Assembly: GCA_002398825.1 (NCBI GenBank)
Contig: DHBS01000028.1
Location: 52,480-89,242, forward strand
Direction of reading: 5' to 3'
Source: Syntrophomonas sp. UBA4922
Lineage (GTDB): Bacteria > Bacillota > Syntrophomonadia > Syntrophomonadales > Syntrophomonadaceae
DNA: 36,763 nucleotides
In this document: piece by piece, positions 15,592 to 22,775 of the stretch
Layout of the letters: every line of letters starts with the position of its first letter
Numbering within the stretch: position 1 is the first letter of the stretch
Notes under the pieces: generated by a model
What the model was told of the DNA's origin: nothing
The model's input: only the letters and a program-made list of their open reading frames with translations
Database searches by the model: none
Program-made: the position numbers and the translations under genes

Positions 15592-16320
15592 CTACCAGTA
15601 GGTGACTTTGCTCAACTGGCGCTGCAGGGTTTTCCTGAATTTAATCCGGGGATATCCGAAAATCACTACGATTCCGGGCCGGTTATTGGACGGGAGCTGG
15701 TATTTTTGCTTGAATTCCTTACTGTACTTGATGAAGTACGGCGGGGCGGATGAAGGAGTTCACAGATTCTGCATACTCTCTGCCGAAGAAAGGCTTCAGC
15801 AATCCGGTCATCAGGGGAGAAAAGAACCAGCGCGATTTCTTGATAACGGCCATGATATCATCGGCGAACTGCTGCACCCGGGCAAAGCCGTCCAGGATCA
15901 AAATCTCCACATCGCTGGGCGGCAAACCCATGGGAGCGGTGCAGACTGCATCTACGATCCGGGCAATCTTTTCGGGCTCAACCACTCTATCCTGAAAATT
16001 GCGGATGCTGCGCGCCGGGACAGCAACAGGCCGTAAAACTGTTCATAGCCGGGCAGGCTTGCTTTATCCGGCAGGGGAAGGACATCTTCAGGGCTCATGT
16101 CGCGTCCGCTGATTTGTATGCAATCCTGTGGACAAACGCACATGCAGTGTCCGCAGCCGATGCAGCCAAAAAAACGCTCATTATCGATCTTGAGTCTGCC
16201 CTCCGCCATAATCAGAGGCTGGCCTTTGCACACCTCCGCACACAGACCGCAATGAATGCAGCTGTCATAGTCAATCCTGACTGTGGCCGCCGTATCGGCG
16301 CGGCCGGTTTTTATAGCCAT
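15592..16320 (-). pseudogene. Frameshifted ferredoxin-nitroreductase fusion
   Basis: The intact form would be a nitroreductase-family flavoprotein with an N-terminal two-cluster ferredoxin. Starting at ATG 16320 (GGGGAGGATT just upstream) the frame gives MAIKTGRADTAATVRIDYDS, then CIHCGLCAEVC and CIGCGHCMCVC, two 4Fe-4S motifs, and FYGLLLSRR. Two extra bases near 16009-16015 (CGCGC) break the expected SRRSIRNFQDR. The next 90 codons (VVEPEKIARIVDAVCTAPMG to AESVNSFIRPA) are in another frame, and after a second shift near 15735-15740 the tail (YFIKYSKEFKQKY to KVTYW, stop at 15592) is back in the first. The shifts total three bases. Either a young pseudogene or sequence errors. It lies 69 bases after the HAD gene on the same strand. 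Confidence 0.82.
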
Positions 16321-16388
16321 GCCAATCCTCCCCGTTCCGGTTTTGACAGCGTACCAGGTGCAGTATGCCATGCCGGGGCCGGACCTGG

Positions 16389-16970
16389 CTATTTGCGTGA
16401 CTGCACCCACTTATGTACATGGTTCCAATGCTCCACACGAACGATATTCTTGGAGTTTAGATGGCGGTTGTAAGGGTAGTCGAACATGATTACCGGTATA
16501 CAAGAACTTATTTCTCTGACCAGGTCGTGATGGTCTTCAATCATAAGCTCGACCCGGTTTTCCTGACATGCCGCCAGTTTACTGAAATAATGCATATTGT
16601 CGGTGGCATTGAGGATAAGACGATCGTATTCGACGCCGTTTTGAGCCAGCCAGCAGGTAGTAACCTCTTCCACCTGTGGGAACTGCCGGTTGCGGGATGT
16701 TATGAGTATGATCTCATGCTGCTGCTTTAACTGGCGGATGACTTCGATGGCCTGGTCTTTGGGCCGCATTTCACGATAGATGTGACCCAGGTAATTGGAA
16801 AGAAATTCATCAGCCACGGCTTGATCCCAGCCCAGGGCATCTTCCAGATAATAATAGCGCGGGTCGGGTATAGTGTTGAGCCCCCGCGGCTCACCGAATA
16901 TTCTGGCATAGTGCATAATCATTTCGGTGGTATGTGTGATCGTGTTGTCTATATCAATACCAATAATCAT
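16389..16970 (-). CDS. HAD-superfamily nucleotidase-like protein (5'-nucleotidase NT5C/YqfW type)
   Basis: A 193-residue HAD phosphatase. Motif I is GIDIDNTITHT (nucleophile Asp near residue 5), motif II is IILITSRNRQ (about 92-101), and the acidic motif IV is VELMIEDHHD (about 140-149). The helical cap between motifs I and II contains YYYLEDALGWD, as in putative deoxyribonucleotidases of the YqfW group. It is expected to dephosphorylate a nucleotide or small phosphate ester in the cytoplasm; the substrate is not readable. The ATG follows AAGGAG. The broken nitroreductase gene lies just downstream on the same strand. Confidence 0.82.
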   Translation of the reverse strand: MIIGIDIDNTITHTTEMIMHYARIFGEPRGLNTIPDPRYYYLEDALGWDQAVADEFLSNYLGHIYREMRPKDQAIEVIRQLKQQHEIILITSRNRQFPQVEEVTTCWLAQNGVEYDRLILNATDNMHYFSKLAACQENRVELMIEDHHDLVREISSCIPVIMFDYPYNRHLNSKNIVRVEHWNHVHKWVQSRK

Positions 16971-17213
16971 CGGCTAAAGGCTCCTTCTCCCCTGAATTCG
17001 GCTTACGGCCCTATGACGGTCCTTCTCTGACTTTTGCGCAGAAGCCTGACGGCACCTTTATGTTAACACAAATCGGGTGATTAATCCGGAGATTAGATGG
17101 CCGGTGCTTGCGTTTAGCGGAACATTTACAAAACTGCTTTATAACGGATCTTGTTGTTACGCTTGTCCCTTCTGCGTAATGTACGGATTTCTTTTTATAA
17201 GCTATTGTAGGAT

Positions 17214-17615
17214 ATGTTTTTCCTGCTTTTATGCAATAGGCTTGATGAAGTAAGAAAGCGTATCGGCTTGCTCCCACAGGACACGGCTCTTTATCCTGAG
17301 CTTTCCGCAAGGGACAATCTCTCATTTCACGCCTCTTTATATCTTTCCGATCTGACGGATATCAACAAGAGGATTGACGAGATTTTATCACTTGTGGATT
17401 TAACAGAGCGCGCCAATGAGCCGGTAAAAAATTTTTCAGGCGGAATGAGCAGACGGCTTGGAATTGGCAGGGCTTTGCTCAATGACCCCAAAATTTTGCT
17501 TCTGGATGAACCAACGCTAGGCGTGGATGTTCAAAGCACCCATACAATATGGGAGTACATCCGCAATCTAAAGGATTACAGGGAGGATTGTTCACTATCT
17601 CAACGACGTCAATGA
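17214..17615 (+). pseudogene. Truncated ABC-transporter ATPase (Walker A lost)
   Basis: A fragment of an ABC-2-type exporter ATPase. The homologous part starts at about 17236 with DEVRKRIGLLPQDTALYPEL (the Q-loop region) and contains the signature NFSGGMSRRLGIGRALL and Walker B KILLLDEPTLGVD. The first 65-75 residues with Walker A are absent, and the sequence upstream has no ATPase similarity. The 3' end stops after IWEYIRNLKDY, before the switch His, and runs out of frame into the middle of a permease gene. It cannot hydrolyse ATP. Base use is more AT-rich than in the surrounding core genes. Confidence 0.82.
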
Positions 17616-18339
17616 AAATATGACCAAAAATTTCAGAAACCGCCTTGACGGTGCATTGGTCAGCTATATCGATTAGTTGCGAAACGGCGGAAATATTATC
17701 ATTGCCGAAACAACGGTGTATGAACAGGATATCCCCTGGGATACGGGATTCGGGGTAAGTGTTTTCGTGTTTGGATTAGTGCTCTCAGGGCTTCTATTCG
17801 GTATGTTATCCATGACAAGCGAATGGGAAAATAAAACAACGAAATTACTGAAACTTTCACCCTATCCTGCGGGAATTACGGCAACAGGTAAAATAATTGC
17901 CAATATTATCAAATGCTTTGTTTCGGGCCTTGTATTTCTCATCATCTTTTTCCTGATTTCCAAAGCTTTACCTGTTCACACCCTGCCATTTTCACTTTCT
18001 TTATTACTGGTTTACGGCATATTTGTCTGTGTCGGCATGTGCATTGGTATTTATATCAAATCGACACTGACAGCCTTTTTGATATCCATTGCGACCGCAT
18101 TGGCCCTTTGGGTTGGCGGCGGCGGTTTCGGTCCGCTTTCCTATTTCGGAGATATTGCCAATGCTTTGGGAAGCATAAACCCTGCGACTTACGCCATAGA
18201 AGTTGTTCGATGGTGCTATTTCAATGGCAATGTTAATCTCGCTGCCGGTTTTACCTTTTTGAGCCTTGCATTTATTGCAGCGTTTTCCTTGATTATTTTT
18301 ATATATACAAGATGGGTACGCAGTGAGGAGGTCAGATGA
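17572..18339 (+). pseudogene. ABC-2 type permease remnant with missing 5' part and in-frame stop
   Basis: The frame is open from 17572 and reads IVHYLNDVNENMTKNFRNRL and DGALVSYID, then TAG (17674-17676), and continues without shift as LRNGGNIIIAETTVYEQDIPW. This is the extracytoplasmic loop of an ABC-2 permease, followed by five hydrophobic segments (for example FGVSVFVFGLVLSGLLFGML) up to the stop at 18339. The N-terminal membrane segment and the first half of the loop are missing: the ATPase 3' end is joined directly to the permease middle. A shorter product could start at TTG 17677 (220 residues) but has no evident ribosome site. Confidence 0.78.
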
Positions 18340-18897
18340 TGAGAGTATTTACAGCGGAATTAAAAAAACTATTTTTACTGTTCAAAGCCGACCCGAAGTC
18401 CATTGTGGCGGGAATCATCGCCCCTACCATCATTCTCCTTGTCTTTGCCCTTACCTTCGGCAATTTTACAGCACTGAAACTGGCTTTTGTCAATGAGGAT
18501 AGCGGGACTTACGGAACGATGCTTGAAACATCCATCTTCACCCAGATTTCCCCCTTGGGGCAGAATCCATATTTTGAAGCAGTGGAAGCAGACTATGATA
18601 CGGCGTTTGACCTATATGCCCAAGGAAAAGTAAATGGCGTGGTCGTTGTCGGTGAAAGATTTAGCGCCGACCTACAAAATGGGAAAAACACAAGTATCGA
18701 ATATCACTTTAACAATTACAATACCGATATGGCCAAAAACTTGCGGCTGTATCTGACCGAAGGGATACTGGATTTCTACCGCGTAACTGATCCAAGGCTT
18801 TGCCGAAGGCTGGCTGATTATGGCAGGCTATATGATTTTGACCATGGTAGCAGCGGTTTATGTGTATAGGAAAAAACTTGCCCGAATGGTGGGGTGA
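18336..18897 (+). pseudogene. Second ABC-2 type permease with internal deletion and frameshift
   Basis: It begins with ATG overlapping the stop of the previous permease by 4 bases (AGGAGG upstream at 18325-18330), normal for an intact operon. The first 145 codons are good permease sequence: one membrane segment (IVAGIIAPTIILLVFALTF), then the extracytoplasmic domain (LAFVNEDSGTYGT, GKVNGVVVVGERF) to LYLTEGILDFY. The frame then reads nonsense (RVTDPRLCRR, stop at 18869), while the real C-terminal membrane segment (GFAEGWLIMAGYMILTMVAA, ending KLARMVG, stop 18895-18897) is in another frame right after. The central membrane segments are deleted. Confidence 0.8.
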
Positions 18898-18914
18898 GGA
18901 ATATCAGATAAAAG

Positions 18915-21032
18915 TCATAATGCCGCATCCTTTATGGAAAGTTCTGAATCGGGGGCGGTCGAGTCCCGGTCACTCTTTCTGAGCATATGCAGGAATTTGG
19001 CCACCAGCGCCGGATCGAATTGTGTCCCCGCGTTGTTTTCAATTTCTGCCAGGGCTTCTTCCTCTGACATGGCTTTCCGGTAAGGGCGATCATTAGTCAT
19101 GGCGTCGTAAGCGTCGACTATCGCTAAAACGCGGCATTCCAGGGGAATATCTTCGCCTTTGACACCCAGCGGATATCCCCTGCCGTCCCAGCGCTCATGA
19201 TGTTTGAGGATCAAGTCCGAGATGCTGCTCAAGTCCGGAATGGATTGAGCGATGCGGTAGCCGATCTCACTGTGGCGCTGCATTTCCAGCCTTTCGATTT
19301 CAGTGAGTGTTCCCGGTTTGAACAGTATTTTATCAGAAATACCAACCTTGCCGATATCATGGAACTGGGCCAGAAGCTGCAGATTGGTGAGCATGTTGGA
19401 CCTTAGACCGACATAAGTGCCCAGATTCCAGATCAACTCCCGCATCCGTTCGGCATGGCCTTCAGTGAGGAAATCACGGGCCTCCAGGGTCTTCATCATG
19501 CCCTGCACCATGCTGCTCCTGAAACTCTGGATATGATTCAGTTTTTCACGGTACATGTTATCGTCCGCTTCTTTATACAGTTCATTGATATCGTGAAAAT
19601 CAGAGCTGGAAATGGCAAAGCCGATAGAAATACTGATCATTATCTGGGGGTTATTGCTGTTGCATTGTTTTACCGCCCGGTTTATGGCGGCACAGATTTC
19701 ATGGATCTGGTCTCTGTTGTTATGAGGTATCAAAACCGCAAATTCATCTCCCCCGATTCGGGCCAGCTTGAGGGAATTGTCTAAAGCCGACTGTATGATG
19801 GAGGCCGATTTGATCAATAACCGGTCCCCGGCCTCATGGCCAAAAGTGTCGTTGATCAGTTTCAGTCCATCGACATCGCATACGATAATACTGCTGCTGC
19901 CTTTTCTCTGCCGCATTTGCTGCTCGAAATAGGTGCGATTGTACAGCCCGGTCAATGGATCGTGAAGGCTTAAATACTTGAGCTGCTGTTCTTTGGTTTT
20001 ACGCTGGCTTATTTCGGCCTGCAGTTCTTTAACCATGGTTTTGTCCTGGCAAATGAGTAATATCCCTATCAGGTTGCCGCCCTGATCTTTTATGGATGAA
20101 ATGCTCACCTTGACGGGCAAACCTGTGTTTTGCCGGGTCTTGAGGAACAGTTCTTCTCCCCATATATAACTGGGCCGGCCTTTGATCTCCCTTAAAATAT
20201 CCGCAAAATCTAAATTGATAATACTGTTGACAGGTTTTCCGGTTATTTCCCTTTTGTCAGTACCCAGGGCCCTTTCACCAGCCTGATTCATATCTGAGAT
20301 CTCGCCCTGTGAGGTTAAAACCAGGACGATTTCATCGATTTTACTGACGATGTCTTCAGCGCTTATCAACGAAGATACGCTCATAAAGCGGTACTTCGCT
20401 TTGACGTACCAGATGGCGAATACCAAAATCAGAAATATAAATTGATCGACGCAGGGATAATCCGGTATGAGCCTGGTCAATATCAGGTCATTGACCGCTC
20501 CGATCACAAAAGCGGCGGCCGCAAAGCTGAGAATGATTGCCGACTGTTTCTTTTCTCTTTCCGAAGAGGCGGAGCGCTTCCAGTGCACAACCAAAAGCAA
20601 GCATATGAACAGGTAAAGATAGGCGTAGGCATATTCGACTTGTTCGAGCAGCAAAACTGTGGGGTTGTCCCGGAGCGAGTAATTGTTAATCAATAGCTCA
20701 TAAAAGCTTAATAGTATCCCGGGCAGAAACACCGCCATCTGTTTGACGGGTTTATCCACATATTTCTCTTGGCGGCTGATAATCAGCGCCATAATTAACA
20801 TCAACCCAGGGTAATTCAACCATCCTAATTCGGCAATCTGACCGAACAAATAGGCGTTGGCCGGATCTATAGAGCTGAATACCATCAGCTCGAAAAAGAT
20901 ATTATGGGCAAATAACAGGCACACCGCCAAAAAGAGGCGGTTTAAATTTTCCCGGGGGTTGGTGTTATAGGCATGAAACCCCATGAATAGGTATACCAAG
21001 AGAGCCGTATAATTGAGCAAAATTATCAGCAT
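18915..21032 (-). CDS. Membrane PAS-GGDEF-HD-GYP protein (c-di-GMP turnover)
   Basis: About 705 residues; ATG at 21032 (AAGGAG 8 bases upstream) is preferred to TTG at 21035. Seven to eight membrane segments fill residues 1-210, like the 7TM sensor module of histidine kinases. A PAS-like domain follows at about 225-335, a short coiled linker, then GGDEF at about 350-505 (LSLHDPLTGLYNRTYFE, metal-binding CDVDGLKLINDTFGH, intact RIGGDEFAVL) and HD-GYP at about 515-690 (HDIGKVG, HHERWDGRGYP). GGDEF makes and HD-GYP degrades c-di-GMP. The inhibitory I-site (RxxD before GGDEF) is not present. A single gene with its own promoter; signal unknown. Confidence 0.93.
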   Translation of the reverse strand: MLIILLNYTALLVYLFMGFHAYNTNPRENLNRLFLAVCLLFAHNIFFELMVFSSIDPANAYLFGQIAELGWLNYPGLMLIMALIISRQEKYVDKPVKQMAVFLPGILLSFYELLINNYSLRDNPTVLLLEQVEYAYAYLYLFICLLLVVHWKRSASSEREKKQSAIILSFAAAAFVIGAVNDLILTRLIPDYPCVDQFIFLILVFAIWYVKAKYRFMSVSSLISAEDIVSKIDEIVLVLTSQGEISDMNQAGERALGTDKREITGKPVNSIINLDFADILREIKGRPSYIWGEELFLKTRQNTGLPVKVSISSIKDQGGNLIGILLICQDKTMVKELQAEISQRKTKEQQLKYLSLHDPLTGLYNRTYFEQQMRQRKGSSSIIVCDVDGLKLINDTFGHEAGDRLLIKSASIIQSALDNSLKLARIGGDEFAVLIPHNNRDQIHEICAAINRAVKQCNSNNPQIMISISIGFAISSSDFHDINELYKEADDNMYREKLNHIQSFRSSMVQGMMKTLEARDFLTEGHAERMRELIWNLGTYVGLRSNMLTNLQLLAQFHDIGKVGISDKILFKPGTLTEIERLEMQRHSEIGYRIAQSIPDLSSISDLILKHHERWDGRGYPLGVKGEDIPLECRVLAIVDAYDAMTNDRPYRKAMSEEEALAEIENNAGTQFDPALVAKFLHMLRKSDRDSTAPDSELSIKDAAL

Positions 21033-21071
21033 CAAAAGAACTCCTTGAAATTATAAAAGGCAGATATATAT

Positions 21072-21101
21072 TATATATAAAATTATCGTAAAGTTTGACA
21101 A
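21072..21101 (-). promoter_or_regulatory. Probable promoter of the GGDEF/HD-GYP gene
   Basis: On the minus strand: TTGTCA (21101-21096), an 18-base spacer and TATATA (21077-21072), with an overlapping TATAAT two bases later in the run. It lies about 40 bases upstream of the start. Confidence 0.55.
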
Positions 21102-21168
21102 AAAACCACAGAGTTTGAATTATAAAAGGAGAAATGAAAGTTTTTTTATGATTTTGGAAAGGTTTTAA

Positions 21169-21200
21169 TTCAAGAGGCGATCGTCAGACCGCCTCTTGAA
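21169..21200. repeat. 11-base inverted repeat upstream of the GGDEF/HD-GYP gene
   Basis: TTCAAGAGGCG (21169-21179) and CGCCTCTTGAA (21190-21200), 10-base loop, perfect pairing. It may be the terminator of the small 21264-21440 gene on the minus strand (AATTAAAACC follows, not a T-run) or a protein-binding site. Confidence 0.6.
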
Positions 21201-21263
21201 AATGCCTGAACCCTTCGCTGAGCGATAAGGGATTCGTACGGCGGGGGAGCTGTTTTTGAAAGC

Positions 21264-21440
21264 CTAGTAGCAGTCATTCTTGCCGGCGCGTTTAGCCATA
21301 ATGTAAAGTCCGGTTATGGCAGCGGCATGCAAGGCCCACCATCCAGGTTGCAGAAAACTATAGGTGCCGGGGTCGGCTTTATCATTGCCCATCATTTTTC
21401 TTATCGCAGAATTACGGCGATCCATTAAATCGGACAGCAA
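21264..21440 (-). CDS. Small 58-aa single-pass membrane protein
   Basis: A 58-codon ORF starting at TTG 21440 with a good ribosome site (AAAGGAGTGA, about 6 bases upstream). The N-terminal half is charged (LSDLMDRRNSAIRKMMGNDK), followed by a probable membrane helix (PGWWALHAAAITGLYIMAK) and a basic tail RAGKNDCY. The positive-inside rule is ambiguous because both ends are basic. I recognise no family. The ribosome site, the clean helix and the lack of any other gene in 600 bases support it. Confidence 0.55.
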   Translation of the reverse strand: MLSDLMDRRNSAIRKMMGNDKADPGTYSFLQPGWWALHAAAITGLYIMAKRAGKNDCY

Positions 21441-21556
21441 ATTGAATCACTCCTTTCTTTTGAAGCTGTATAAATCTTACGCCATTATTTTTCCCCGCCG
21501 GCGATTTAAATCGTTAGGCAAATTCTGACCGTTTTGGATGCTTGGGGATTAAATGC

Positions 21557-21585
21557 TTGCAGTAAAAAAATTTTTATGTTATCAA
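21557..21585 (+). promoter_or_regulatory. Possible promoter for dprA-topA operon
   Basis: TTGCAG (21557-21562), a 17-base spacer, TATCAA (21580-21585), about 67 bases before dprA. The -10 is weak, so this is tentative. Confidence 0.35.
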
Positions 21586-21652
21586 TGGCATTAGACTGGA
21601 AAATCGTACCTGTTCATCATGCCGGGCAAGAACCGAAAACGAGGCTTTGATT

Positions 21653-22747
21653 ATGGAAAGAGCCGAAAAAGGCAGGCTGAGTATCCTGCACGGCACCCCG
21701 GGATTAGGCAATAAAACCCTGAGACGCATCATGGCAGAATATACTACCTGTGAGCCTTTTTACCGGGCTCCCAGGTCTGCTTTACAGAATTTTTTGCCGC
21801 CCGCTGTAGCCGATGCTTTTATAGAAAGGCGCCGCCGCCTGGATCCGCTGACGATAGGCAGCATGCTGGATAGCCAGGGGGTGGACATAATTTGGCCGGG
21901 CGAGAAACGTTATCCTTTTAGCCTCAGGCAGATACCCAACCCGCCGCAGCTGCTCTATTGCCGCGGCCGGGTGGAATTGATTCAGGGACAGTGTTTAGCG
22001 GTAGTAGGCTCGAGGAAGGCTACGCAGTACGGCCGCAAAGTGGCCCGGGAGTTGGCTCTAAAGCTGGCCGGGAGGGGATTGACCATTGTCAGCGGGCTGG
22101 CCCGGGGCATCGACAGTCAGGCTCATCTGGGCGCCCTCGAAGCCGGAGGAGCAACCGTCAGCGTGCTGGGAAGCGGTATCAATATCGTGTACCCGCGGGA
22201 AAACCAGGCCTTATACCAGCAAATCTGCAGTGAAGGATTGGTAATCAGTGAGTTTCCCTGGAGCACTCCGCCATTACCCAATCATTTCCCAATGAGAAAC
22301 CGCATTATTTCCGGGCTTTCTCTGGGGGTTCTGGTAGTGGAAGCGCGAAAGCAGAGCGGGGCTTTGATCACCGCGGATTTTGCCCTGGAACAAGGCCGCG
22401 AGGTATTCGCTGTTCCCGGCCCTATCAGCAGCCTGCATAGCGCTGGAACCAATTCTTTGATAAAACAGGGGGCTAAACTGGTGACCTGTGTTGACGATGT
22501 TTTGGAGGAGTTTCCCGGTTGGGCCCCGGCAGAACCGGCTGCAGGCCTGGTGCAACCCGCTCTGCCCATTTATGAGGACACGGAAAACCTGGTGTTAATG
22601 CATATGGGGTTCGAGAAATGCCATCGCGATGAACTCTTGCGTTTGACCGGTTTGCAGCCCGGCGATTTAAGCTTGATCTTGCTAAAGCTGGAGCTAGAAG
22701 GTATAGTACAATCATTGCCGGGCAATTACTATGTAAAGATTGGCTAG
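21653..22747 (+). CDS. dprA: DNA-processing protein DprA
   Basis: DprA binds incoming single-stranded DNA and loads RecA during transformation. About 364 residues. The N-terminal helix-hairpin-helix/SAM-like part (HGTPGLGNKTLRRIM) is followed by the Rossmann-like core at about 105-290: LAVVGSRKATQYGRKVA, TIVSGLARGIDSQAHLGAL, LGSGINIVYPREN, NHFPMRNRIISGLS, SGALITADFALEQGREVFAV. A winged-helix-like C-terminus ends at QSLPGNYYVKIG. ATG 21653 fits GAGG at 21641-21644 better than TTG 21647. It precedes topA, the usual Firmicutes order. Confidence 0.95.
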   Translation: MERAEKGRLSILHGTPGLGNKTLRRIMAEYTTCEPFYRAPRSALQNFLPPAVADAFIERRRRLDPLTIGSMLDSQGVDIIWPGEKRYPFSLRQIPNPPQLLYCRGRVELIQGQCLAVVGSRKATQYGRKVARELALKLAGRGLTIVSGLARGIDSQAHLGALEAGGATVSVLGSGINIVYPRENQALYQQICSEGLVISEFPWSTPPLPNHFPMRNRIISGLSLGVLVVEARKQSGALITADFALEQGREVFAVPGPISSLHSAGTNSLIKQGAKLVTCVDDVLEEFPGWAPAEPAAGLVQPALPIYEDTENLVLMHMGFEKCHRDELLRLTGLQPGDLSLILLKLELEGIVQSLPGNYYVKIG

Positions 22748-22775
22748 TTTAACAAACACAGGAGAGGTGATATGA

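Noticed and set aside
17011..17325. A 104-codon minus-strand ORF overlapping the start of the ABC ATPase remnant
   Set aside because: Low-complexity basic sequence with no domain; it overlaps recognisable ATPase sequence on the other strand.
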